From contig NZ_JBINJF010000008.1 in NCBI RefSeq assembly GCF_043951865.1, positions 104,123-168,122 on the forward strand: a DNA stretch of 64,000 nucleotides, in the 5' to 3' direction. The stretch is from JAMQKA01 sp043951865 (GTDB taxonomy: Bacteria; Bacteroidota; Rhodothermia; Balneolales; Balneolaceae). A model generated the notes under the pieces. It made no database searches. It worked only from the letters and a program-made list of their open reading frames with translations, and had not been told where the DNA came from. This document shows, in pieces, positions 1 to 7,519 of this stretch. Position 1 is the stretch's first letter. Each line of letters opens with the position of its first letter. The position numbers were made by a program, and so were the translations under genes.

Positions 1-1
1 C

Positions 2-970
2 CGCTATCCTGACGGCGGCAGCCGTTATACCCAGTTTGCCGGTTACGGCAAATACCGGCATAACCTGTCAGACCGGGTAACCGCCATCCTTGGCGCCCGC
101 TACAGCCATGTTGTGCTCAATTCCCGGTTCAGGGATACCCGGTTCTACGATTTTCCCTTTGACAAAATTGAGATTAATACCGGGGCGTTCAGCGGCAGCC
201 TGGGCTTTACCTACCGGCCGCTGGACGACCTCCAGTTCAACCTGAACGGCACTTCCGGTTTCAGAGCCCCCAATGTGGACGACGCCGCCAAAGTATTCGA
301 TTCGGAGCCGGGCAGCGTGGTTGTACCCAATGAAAACATCAAGCCGGAATATTCCTACAATCTCGACTTTTCAATCATCAAGCGGTTTGAGGAAACCGCC
401 CGTATTGAACTCAACAGCTTTTATACCCGGCTTCGCGACGCCATGGTTCGGCGCAACTATCAATTTGCAGGGCGGGATTCCATTATATATGATGGGGAAC
501 TGAGCCGGGTGGAAGCAATGGTCAACGCCGGGAAAGCGTACATATACGGTTTTAGTGCAGACCTGAGCCTGCAACTGGTCAACCATCTCCGTTTCAATTC
601 CAATATTACCTACACAAAGGGGAAGGATATCACCAACCAGGAGCCCCTGCGACACGTAGCACCGGTTTTTGGACAAACCGGCTTCACCTACAAGGCCGAG
701 CAGGTCAAACTGGAGCTCTATTCCGAATTTAATGCTAGCAAAGACATCAGCGACTTTTCTCCATCCGAAAAAAGCAAAACGCATCTCTACACTGAAGACG
801 GGTCCCCCGGCTGGGCAACCCTCAATGCCAGGGCTTCGTACCAATTCAGTAAAAATTTCAGAGTCAACGCCGGGGTCGAAAATATTATGGACAAACACTA
901 CAGGCCATATTCATCGGGAATTAGTGCACCGGGACGCAATATTATTATCGCTTTACGCGCAAATTTGTAA
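2..970 (+). CDS. TonB-dependent outer-membrane receptor, C-terminal part (5' end outside window)
   Basis: The open frame runs in from the left edge without a stop, so this is the 3' portion of a longer gene; a GTG at 113 is only an internal codon. The protein shows alternating beta-strand sequence typical of a 22-strand TonB receptor barrel: the 'GFRAPNVDD' segment, repeated aromatic/glycine strands, and a C-terminal 'VENIMDKHYRPYSSGISAPGRN' type block (written here only to mark the conserved end). Such receptors import siderophores, cobalamin or oligomers across the outer membrane with energy from TonB. The plug domain and TonB box lie outside the window, so the substrate cannot be named. 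The next gene begins 307 bp downstream, so it is probably a separate unit. Confidence 0.85.
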   Translation, partial: RYPDGGSRYTQFAGYGKYRHNLSDRVTAILGARYSHVVLNSRFRDTRFYDFPFDKIEINTGAFSGSLGFTYRPLDDLQFNLNGTSGFRAPNVDDAAKVFDSEPGSVVVPNENIKPEYSYNLDFSIIKRFEETARIELNSFYTRLRDAMVRRNYQFAGRDSIIYDGELSRVEAMVNAGKAYIYGFSADLSLQLVNHLRFNSNITYTKGKDITNQEPLRHVAPVFGQTGFTYKAEQVKLELYSEFNASKDISDFSPSEKSKTHLYTEDGSPGWATLNARASYQFSKNFRVNAGVENIMDKHYRPYSSGISAPGRNIIIALRANL

Positions 971-1277
971 GAATTCACGTTTCAGGATATCTTGCATACA
1001 GGAAAAAGATAAACGAAATACTGACAAATCACGTTAATAGCCTCGAAATCAGGTATATTCCCGGTTCTTAATAAACATTAGAGATGGATTAAAAGTATTG
1101 CTTTGATGTAATAATCAGTATCTTACGTGCCTGTAAAATGAGAGCACGTAGAAAAAAGAGGTTTTGACGAACCCATAGCGTTTGCAAAAACCTCTAACAT
1201 AATCAAGTACTGATTAAGGTTCGACGTCGATAACAAAGCAGTTATCGATTCAATTATCGTTAACGAATAAAACATCT
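971..1277. other. Intergenic spacer with one inverted repeat
   Basis: No gene is visible. An imperfect inverted repeat at about 1158-1194 (GAGGTTTTG against CAAAAACCTC) could form a hairpin in the leader of the downstream lipoprotein gene. It has no T-run on either side, so it does not look like a terminator. Confidence 0.4.
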
Positions 1278-2804
1278 ATGAATGCTAAACCTCATGAATT
1301 CTCACGCAATCTTCTTATACCTGCACTGGTCGCAGTGGGCATTACTGTCTCCACTTGCACCCAGCAACAGGAGGAGATTGTCGAACAGAATATCGATCAG
1401 GGGTTGAATGTATCGGTTACCGAACCAGTAGAGCGCGACTACGAAGAGATCAAGAATAGTGGAGTGTTGCGAATGATCACCAACTACAGCTCCAATACCT
1501 ATTTCTTGCATCAGGGCATTGAGAGAGGATTTGAGTATGAAATGGTCCGCGAGTTTGCCAATGAGCACGACCTGGCTCTTGAAGTAGTGATTGTGGGGCC
1601 CAATCAAAATCCCTATGATCTGCTGAACAGCGGCGCGGGCGACCTTATTGCCGCAAATTATACCATCACGCCCGAGCGCAAACAGTATGTAAAATTTACC
1701 CGCCCGTACAATCTTGTAAACCAGCTCATCATTTTTTCTGATGACATAGAAAACCCGCCCTCAACGCTCGAGGCGCTGGCAGAACGCAACATCCCGATAA
1801 CGGTGCGGCGAAACAGTTCATATTACAGCCGTCTCCAGGAACTCCAGCAGAATGGGTACGACCTGAACATCCGGCTCACGTCCAGCGACATGGATACAGA
1901 ATCGCTCCTTTTTGAAATTTCGCGGGATGAGCACCAGGCCACGGTGGCCGACAATAACATGTTCCAAGCCTCCGGAACCTACATGAACGGCCTGGTAAAG
2001 GGACCGACTATTGCCCGGAATGACACCATCGCCTGGGCAATCCGGAATAATGCCAGCGACCTGGAAACCCGGTTAAATCGCTTTTTGTACAAACATTTTC
2101 GGTTTGGAGCGCAAGAAGGCCAGCCTAAACGGTCTACCTTTTTGAATGTATTGAGAAAACGCTATTTCGGCGGGGGGCAAGCCCAGCAGGTGGCCAGTAT
2201 TTACAGGCCTGTTTCCGAAATTGAAGGCACCGGCATTATCTCACCCTACGACGATCTTATTAAATCCGTGGCCGATTCCGCCGGGGTCGACTGGCTGATG
2301 ATCGCTTCCATAATCGCCCAGGAAACCAAGTTTAACCCCAATTCAAAAAGCTGGGCGGGTGCTGTCGGACTGATGCAGGTGATGCCGCAGTTTTCGCAGG
2401 TTGAAAATGAACAACTGCTTTATGACGCAGAGATCAATCTCCGGGAGGGCGTTCGCATTATCACCGAGCACCTGCGACACTATTCCTACCTTGACAGTCT
2501 CAACCAGTGGGCATTGGCCCTGGCTACCTACAATGCGGGGCCGGGACATGTAGCCGACGCCCGCCGGCTCGCCATCGACCACAACAAAAATCCCAACGAG
2601 TGGGAAAACGTATCAGACGCCCTGCTGAAGCTGATGCAGCGAAAATACTACAAGGATGCGCGCTTCGGGTTTTGCCGCGGCATAGAAACGGTGCGTTACG
2701 TCAAGGAGGTTATGAATCGTCACCAGACCTACGAAACTATTCTGGCCATGGCCGAACGCAAAAACCTGAATCAACAGCTCGGAATGGTGAATACTATTCA
2801 ATAG
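1278..2804 (+). CDS. MltF-like membrane-bound lytic murein transglycosylase (lipoprotein)
   Basis: This 508-residue protein has a signal peptide with a lipobox around Cys27 (VSTC), then a periplasmic solute-binding-type domain (about residues 60-275), then a lysozyme-like SLT domain (about 320-480). The SLT part carries the catalytic-Glu motif 'AQETKFNP' (Glu349) followed by 'AVGLMQVMP' and 'LATYNAGPGHV', the usual family-1 transglycosylase signatures. That domain order is that of MltF, which cleaves peptidoglycan glycan strands to 1,6-anhydro-muropeptides and is tethered to the outer membrane. The ATG at 1278 is chosen because it starts directly before the signal peptide. The gene stands alone and converges on the minus-strand phosphatase gene. 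Confidence 0.88.
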   Translation: MNAKPHEFSRNLLIPALVAVGITVSTCTQQQEEIVEQNIDQGLNVSVTEPVERDYEEIKNSGVLRMITNYSSNTYFLHQGIERGFEYEMVREFANEHDLALEVVIVGPNQNPYDLLNSGAGDLIAANYTITPERKQYVKFTRPYNLVNQLIIFSDDIENPPSTLEALAERNIPITVRRNSSYYSRLQELQQNGYDLNIRLTSSDMDTESLLFEISRDEHQATVADNNMFQASGTYMNGLVKGPTIARNDTIAWAIRNNASDLETRLNRFLYKHFRFGAQEGQPKRSTFLNVLRKRYFGGGQAQQVASIYRPVSEIEGTGIISPYDDLIKSVADSAGVDWLMIASIIAQETKFNPNSKSWAGAVGLMQVMPQFSQVENEQLLYDAEINLREGVRIITEHLRHYSYLDSLNQWALALATYNAGPGHVADARRLAIDHNKNPNEWENVSDALLKLMQRKYYKDARFGFCRGIETVRYVKEVMNRHQTYETILAMAERKNLNQQLGMVNTIQ

Positions 2805-2984
2805 ACCCCCTTTGAACAGGAGCTGTATTGGCATACTTCCGGCATACAAAATATCCAGGCTGCTGGATGTATCCATTTTTTCGGGTTTAGTTATTTGTGA
2901 CTGGTTATTCGTTATTTGATTTAACCAGTAACGAATTCCTAATCACCAACAACTGATATCTGCCGGTGTTTTCGGGTTATGCTG

Positions 2985-4718
2985 CTACAGCACTTTGAGT
3001 ACGATCAGGGTGATATCGTCATACTGAGTATCTTCTGAAAATGCATTGACCTCCTGAATAATGGCATCCTGGATCTCTTTGGCCGCCCCATCCCTGTTTT
3101 TGCGCACACACTCCAGAAGCCGCTCCTCTCCATACTCCTCGGTTTGCTCCGGGTTCATCGCTTCCGTCACCCCGTCGGTATAAAAAACCAGGATATCGCC
3201 TTCAGACAGAATGATGCGCTCCTCATGGTAGGGAGTCGTTGTTGGCATCGCCCCCAGGATCAATCCACCTTCCTCCAGCTCGCGGGACTCATTTTCTCCT
3301 TTCCTCAGCCATATCGGTGGGTTGTGCCCGGCATTTACAAACCTGAAGCTTTTGTCCTCATTATAGTACTTCCCCCAGAAAAAGGTAATAAACTTGTCCG
3401 ATGGCGTATTCTCATACATGATGTCATTGATCTGATCCGTAGCCTCGGCCAGCGTTATTTCAATAGGCAGCAGTACATGCAACATCGCCTGCAGGTTGGC
3501 CATGAGAAGAGCGGCCGGTACTCCCTTGCCCGTGACATCTCCAATGGCAAACAGGTAGTTGCCATCGGGGGTTTGCGCAACATCAAAATAGTCGCCCCCG
3601 ACCTGGTAGGAAGAGACATTCGTAGCGGATAGGTCGATCCCCTCAATTTCAGGGATCGGGTCCGGCAGGAGTCCCCGTTGAATCGTTTTGGCGATATTCA
3701 GCTCCTCCTCCATGCGCTCCTTCTCGATACGCTCCTCCAACAGGTAGCTTTTCTGGATGGAAAGAAGGGCCAAGTTCCCCAGTGAGCGCAGGAAGTTGTA
3801 GTCTGACCGGGTGTAATCCTCCCCGTTGGCACGGGCTCCCACTCCCACCAGCGCAATGGTATCACGCTGGAAATTAAGACCGATAACCGCTTTTATTTCA
3901 TTTTTTTTGAGGAAGGGGACATCCTCCTCCACCGATTCATCTACCTCAACAAGATCCTCTTCAAAATTGAACAGCGTATCTATCTCTTCTTGGGACGGCT
4001 GGCCCTTTATACCACTTGAGGCGGCCAGCGAACGCTCTTCTTCATGCTCCAAAATGAAGAAAAACTTCCGGATGAGCATCTGCCCGAGCATCGCGAACTT
4101 GAAGATCCGCACGATCTCATCGCGGTCCACCATCATGTTAAAATCCTTGCTCAGATCAAACAGGGTGTTTAACTCATACACTTTGCGATCCAGCATCCGG
4201 TTGATGCGCCGCAGCTCGGTAAACATCCGCGAGTTGGCAATAGCCACGGAAGAGATAATAGCCAGGCTCTCGATAAACTCCTGCTCATGATCGCTTAGCG
4301 GCTGCTTGTTTCCCTTTGCACCCAGACACAAAAATCCCAGGTGGTGATTGCTGGTCTGCAGGTTGAACAGCGTGCACTGGGTCTCTCCCTCAATTATTTC
4401 GGGCAGGGCTACATCATCCAGGTCTTGCCGTATTATGGATTGCTCCTTGACCCGTTCGGGCTCGGGAAATGATATTTTTGTTCCCTCTTCGGGACAATTC
4501 CTGCCTTTCGACTTCGTGACCACGTAATTGCCCTCCGCCGGCTGGTAGATCAATACCATCGCCTTGGTGATCAACAGCTTGCCCATGGTGATAAGCAGCA
4601 GGTTGTTCAATACAAAATCCATATCGTGCGACTCGATAAGCAGGCGGGAGGTCTCGAGAAGGGTTTTTAACTCAAAACGGCTGTGTCGATCTTCCATCTG
4701 ATGATATGACTGGCTCAA
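2985..4718 (-). CDS. SpoIIE-family PP2C serine phosphatase with two GAF-like domains (RsbU-like)
   Basis: A 577-residue protein without membrane segments. Residues about 15-165 and 185-325 look like two GAF sensor domains joined by helical linkers, and 335-577 is a SpoIIE/PP2C phosphatase. Metal-binding acidic residues are visible in GGDYFD (Asp376), AIGDVTGKG (Asp394), FYTDGVTEA (Asp515) and YDDIT (Asp567/568). By family it dephosphorylates a STAS anti-anti-sigma factor, as RsbU does with RsbV. It is the last gene of a tight minus-strand unit, 6 bp after the HATPase gene, which itself follows a STAS gene. The GAF domains should sense a small ligand or partner; the signal is unknown. There is no sigma factor in the window. 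Confidence 0.9.
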   Translation of the reverse strand: MSQSYHQMEDRHSRFELKTLLETSRLLIESHDMDFVLNNLLLITMGKLLITKAMVLIYQPAEGNYVVTKSKGRNCPEEGTKISFPEPERVKEQSIIRQDLDDVALPEIIEGETQCTLFNLQTSNHHLGFLCLGAKGNKQPLSDHEQEFIESLAIISSVAIANSRMFTELRRINRMLDRKVYELNTLFDLSKDFNMMVDRDEIVRIFKFAMLGQMLIRKFFFILEHEEERSLAASSGIKGQPSQEEIDTLFNFEEDLVEVDESVEEDVPFLKKNEIKAVIGLNFQRDTIALVGVGARANGEDYTRSDYNFLRSLGNLALLSIQKSYLLEERIEKERMEEELNIAKTIQRGLLPDPIPEIEGIDLSATNVSSYQVGGDYFDVAQTPDGNYLFAIGDVTGKGVPAALLMANLQAMLHVLLPIEITLAEATDQINDIMYENTPSDKFITFFWGKYYNEDKSFRFVNAGHNPPIWLRKGENESRELEEGGLILGAMPTTTPYHEERIILSEGDILVFYTDGVTEAMNPEQTEEYGEERLLECVRKNRDGAAKEIQDAIIQEVNAFSEDTQYDDITLIVLKVL

Positions 4719-4724
4719 AACAAT

Positions 4725-5147
4725 TTATTTCTTTTTGGTCATACGAATTTTATTTAACGTGCCCTCTTTGGAGTACTCAACATCGTCCATCAGCCTTTTA
4801 ATCAGGTATACCCCCACTCCGCCCCGCTTTTTCTGTTTAATCTTTTCACGCACATTGGGTTTAGAATAGGAGGAAGGGTCAAAGTTCTGGCCGCTGTCCA
4901 GCAGCGATACCCAGAATTCGTTACTGTTATATCCCAGTTTTATATCTACCGATCTGTTTTCATCATTGTTGTATGCATGCTTGATGATATTGGTATAGGC
5001 TTCATCTACCGCGAGGCGAATATCAGCGACATCCTGCTTGTTAAAGCCAAAATCGGTGGCGTGTTTAGCCACAAAATTTCGTACCTCTGCCAGGTGCTCC
5101 GTCGAAGCTTGAACCCTCATACTGTATATTGAATTAGGCTTCGGCAA
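4725..5147 (-). CDS. Anti-sigma regulatory factor, HATPase_c_2 serine kinase (RsbW-like)
   Basis: A 140-residue GHKL ATPase domain. The N box is present as 'RLAVDEAYTNIIKHA' (Glu49, Asn53), and the G-rich lid as 'GGVGVYLIKRLMD' near the C terminus. Family members phosphorylate a conserved serine in a STAS antagonist and bind or release a sigma factor. It sits between the STAS gene (14 bp upstream) and the SpoIIE phosphatase gene (6 bp downstream), which gives the kinase, phosphatase and substrate of one partner-switching module. The longest frame starts with TTG at 5147. An ATG at 5120 is an alternative, but it would cut into the predicted first beta strand. Confidence 0.88.
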   Translation of the reverse strand: MPKPNSIYSMRVQASTEHLAEVRNFVAKHATDFGFNKQDVADIRLAVDEAYTNIIKHAYNNDENRSVDIKLGYNSNEFWVSLLDSGQNFDPSSYSKPNVREKIKQKKRGGVGVYLIKRLMDDVEYSKEGTLNKIRMTKKK

Positions 5148-5161
5148 TTTTTTGGCAGGTT

Positions 5162-5515
5162 TTAGTGTTCATTCTCAAATTTTTCAATCGCTTCCTCTTC
5201 ATCATCCAGGATGTCGTAGAGCGTGGGAAACCCCAGCAGGTCAAAGACGTTGTACACCTTTGCGTTCATGTTGGTAAGCTTTATATCGCCTCCCAGGCTG
5301 CGCACATCTTCAATATAGGCCATGAACACCCCCAACCCCGCGCTGGCGATGTAATCCAGATCACTGCAATTTACGATGATATGGTACTTATCCCGGTCGA
5401 TCAGTTCACGCAAAGAGTCTTCCAGGTGTGAAGCGGTATGGGCATCCAGTTCGCCACTGAGCTCCAACACATCGAATGACTCTACTTGCCGATGGTTAAT
5501 ACTAAAATTTTTCAT
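5162..5515 (-). CDS. STAS-domain anti-sigma factor antagonist (RsbV/SpoIIAA-like)
   Basis: A 117-residue single STAS domain. The conserved phospho-acceptor site is visible as 'DLDYIASAGLGVF', with Ser58 as the likely phosphorylated residue; 'LSGELDAHTA' is the typical N-terminal strand. The unphosphorylated protein should bind the neighbouring HATPase kinase and free its client, and the SpoIIE phosphatase two genes down should reactivate it. It is the promoter-proximal gene of the STAS-HATPase-SpoIIE unit. Upstream is a strong minus-strand terminator at 5695-5725, so the module probably has its own promoter within 5516-5690. Confidence 0.9.
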   Translation of the reverse strand: MKNFSINHRQVESFDVLELSGELDAHTASHLEDSLRELIDRDKYHIIVNCSDLDYIASAGLGVFMAYIEDVRSLGGDIKLTNMNAKVYNVFDLLGFPTLYDILDDEEEAIEKFENEH

Positions 5516-5920
5516 TTCGTCGCTGGTAAGGATTTAAGAAAACGCCATTAATTTTACTGACTCGTAAACATAAAAAATTTTGCGATTATCCATCGTGTCT
5601 ATTTAAAGAAGTTGTACAACCCACCGAAAAAGAACTTTCTCTGGGAGGGGCATGAGATTTATACGGGGCTTTCTCAGAAAGGATTCAAAAAAATAGGACC
5701 TCACACGTATCAGGTGTGAGGTCCTGACTATTCATCAAGAGAGACGCTACTTGAGCGCACCGTAATTTAAGGAATAAAACAATAGGAACACAAATATTTT
5801 TATAGGCCTAAACACCTATGCCGCAAATTGACGTGGTTCACTCCACAAGAGGAGAAATCGGGGTTTTAAACGAAATGAGACGGCTAAACCCCTCTCAAAT
5901 GTTTTCCCGTTGCGTAGTCA
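5516..5920. other. Intergenic spacer with terminator and probable promoter of the partner-switching unit
   Basis: No gene is supported here; the plus-strand frame across 5818-6183 is antisense to the DUF4136 gene. The spacer holds the minus-strand terminator at 5695-5725 and AT-rich sequence at 5525-5620 that probably contains the STAS-operon promoter. Confidence 0.5.
5695..5725 (-). terminator. Rho-independent terminator of the DUF4136 gene
   Basis: There is a perfect 12-bp stem (AGGACCTCACAC / GTGTGAGGTCCT) with a 7-nt loop. Read on the minus strand it is followed by ATTTTTTTG. It lies about 200 bp past the DUF4136 stop. Confidence 0.9.
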
Positions 5921-6472
5921 TCAACTTTTTGGCGGCGGATGCGGGTACTTCCGGACCAGTTCACGGATCTTTTTTGAGAGTTCCCGGTAGGCTTCTTTTT
6001 CGCTTTTCAGTGAAAGGTCGGTGCTGCGCCTCCACACCAATTCGTCGTTCGCGGCATCCACAAAATCAAGAACCAGCCTGTTTTCTTCATATTCAGAGAA
6101 TTGTTCGCCCCGGGCCAAAAAAGGGGCGGCCTTCCACCCGACCAGATAGTTCACCATGGGCGGTTCCGTACCAGTCTCTGTAACAACGTAATAAAAAATT
6201 ATCAGGTCGGGCTCCGAACCGATAGAGGCGTAATCCAAGCCCGCCGAGGGTAAATGGAACTCCAGTGCTTTCTCAATCCTTGAGGAAAGCTGGGCCCACT
6301 TAAAGAGAGGGTTTTCGCTGCCAACCATCGCCCTGCTCCCTAAGCGGTAGGTTTGGTACTGCGTATAGTTTACAGTGGGATACACCGCCTCTTGGGTGTT
6401 GCGGCACCCCATTAATGCCATCGCAGATATACCAACCAAGCAGATACAGGTATATCTTAGCAGGTATCTCAT
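5921..6472 (-). CDS. DUF4136-like lipoprotein
   Basis: About 183 residues from the ATG at 6472. It has a hydrophobic signal peptide ending in a lipobox (ALMGC), then a compact alpha/beta domain with 'TYRLGS', 'LDYASIGSEPDLIIFYYV' and 'RLVLDFVDAANDELVWRRS' stretches, typical of the DUF4136 fold found in Bacteroidota lipoproteins. The function is unknown. A longer frame begins with TTG at 6496, but that codon lies inside the hairpin that ends the upstream gene, so the ATG right after the T-run is preferred. No Shine-Dalgarno sequence is visible. It shares strand and direction with the SPOR gene but is separated from it by a terminator. Confidence 0.75.
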   Translation of the reverse strand: MRYLLRYTCICLVGISAMALMGCRNTQEAVYPTVNYTQYQTYRLGSRAMVGSENPLFKWAQLSSRIEKALEFHLPSAGLDYASIGSEPDLIIFYYVVTETGTEPPMVNYLVGWKAAPFLARGEQFSEYEENRLVLDFVDAANDELVWRRSTDLSLKSEKEAYRELSKKIRELVRKYPHPPPKS

Positions 6473-6480
6473 AAAAACAA

Positions 6481-6504
6481 AGCACCGGTCAGGCAACCGG
6501 TGCT
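6481..6504 (-). terminator. Terminator after the SPOR lipoprotein gene, abutting the next start codon
   Basis: A 9-bp perfect stem (AGCACCGGT / ACCGGTGCT) with a 6-nt loop. On the minus strand it is followed by TTGTTTTT and then directly by the ATG of the DUF4136 gene. It therefore ends the SPOR transcript and at the same time occupies the place of that gene's ribosome-binding site. Confidence 0.85.
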
Positions 6505-6529
6505 TTTCTGAAATTTATTTAACAAGCAT

Positions 6530-7054
6530 CTAGTCAGACGCATCGGGGGTAGTCCCTTCTCCCTGAACTTCTGCAACCCAGTACTTTTCATCATATTCTT
6601 CCTGCAGTTGCTTGCCAATCTTGTCGGCCATCTCTGCGGTGGAAACTCTGCCCAGCCGCACCCGGAACCAGATATCACCGGTTTCTTCATTTCCATGCTT
6701 TACGACATATGCATTCGGGAAGCCGCGCTCCTGCCATTTTGAAACCTGGCCCTCCGCCTTATCACGGGAGCGCCACGCTTCTACCTGTACGGCCAGCGGG
6801 CCATTGGGATCGAATTCAATTTGCTGTGCCTCTTCCTCTTTTTTCCTGGCGGCTTCGAGGCTGTCAGCACGCGCCTGTTCGGCCCGGGCGATACTGTCCT
6901 GGCGTGCCTGCTCAAGTTTTTGCTGGCGCACTTGTTCAAGCGAATCCTGACGGGCCTGTTCACGCTGCCGCTGCTCTTCCTGGCTTGGTCCACATGCACT
7001 TAGCATTACAACCAACGTAATCGTAGTTAACAGGTAGACTGAAAATGATTTCAT
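6530..7054 (-). CDS. SPOR-domain lipoprotein with charged coiled-coil linker
   Basis: 174 residues. A signal peptide ends in a lipobox (MLSAC). Residues about 24-75 form a highly charged coiled coil built of 'QEQARQDSL'-like repeats. Residues about 85-165 form a SPOR domain ('LAVQVEAWRSRDKAEGQ', 'WFRVRLGRVS'). SPOR domains bind denuded glycan strands at division septa, so this is probably an envelope protein located at the septum. The gene ends at a strong terminator (6481-6504). Its promoter should lie in the AT-rich stretch 7060-7210. Confidence 0.85.
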   Translation of the reverse strand: MKSFSVYLLTTITLVVMLSACGPSQEEQRQREQARQDSLEQVRQQKLEQARQDSIARAEQARADSLEAARKKEEEAQQIEFDPNGPLAVQVEAWRSRDKAEGQVSKWQERGFPNAYVVKHGNEETGDIWFRVRLGRVSTAEMADKIGKQLQEEYDEKYWVAEVQGEGTTPDASD

Positions 7055-7441
7055 GGCAAAAAAATTAAGTTGCAGAGTTATTTAACTCCCGATGCAAATT
7101 ATTTATCACACTCTCATCCGATAAATAATTGTGCTATGAGTTTTAAAGATATTAAAGCATAATATAACCATAAAGATATTATATATTTCTAAAAATATTT
7201 TTATTCCACAGACTCTTCTCAAGCATCTTACCACCGGGCGGTTAACAGGGTACCCACTCCACATCGGATCTTCACTTTAAAGTTGCGTAGAAACGCCTAT
7301 CTATTTAGATTTGGTCTAAATTTTCAGCTGGTATAGAAAAGCTCCTTGCCATTGATATTAACACTGTTAACGCCTGTTGAATCACGCAGACTGTTCGCGA
7401 CTCAACTGCTTTTTCAAATTCAATTTACCTGTAGGTAATCG
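7055..7441. other. Divergent intergenic region between SPOR gene and ABC permease
   Basis: AT-rich sequence at 7085-7205 probably holds the SPOR-gene promoter. A 19-bp palindrome at 7303-7321 is listed separately as a candidate metal-repressor site for the transporter. No gene is seen. Confidence 0.5.
7303..7321. promoter_or_regulatory. Candidate DtxR/MntR-family operator
   Basis: The sequence ATTTAGATTTGGTCTAAAT is a perfect 7-5-7 inverted repeat. Its TTTAG...CTAAA arms resemble known DtxR/MntR/SirR metal-repressor boxes. It lies 120-200 bp upstream of an iron-type ABC permease, which is where such a site would be expected. The regulator itself is not in the window, so the assignment is inferred. 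Confidence 0.5.
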
Positions 7442-7519
7442 ATTCTGGGAATAAAACTACATAAAAAAAATACGCTTCCCTGGTACCTCCTTGTACCCGT
7501 TCTCCTTATTTCCATAGGC

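Noticed and set aside
5818..6183. 121-codon plus-strand frame
   Set aside because: Mostly antisense to the DUF4136 lipoprotein gene.
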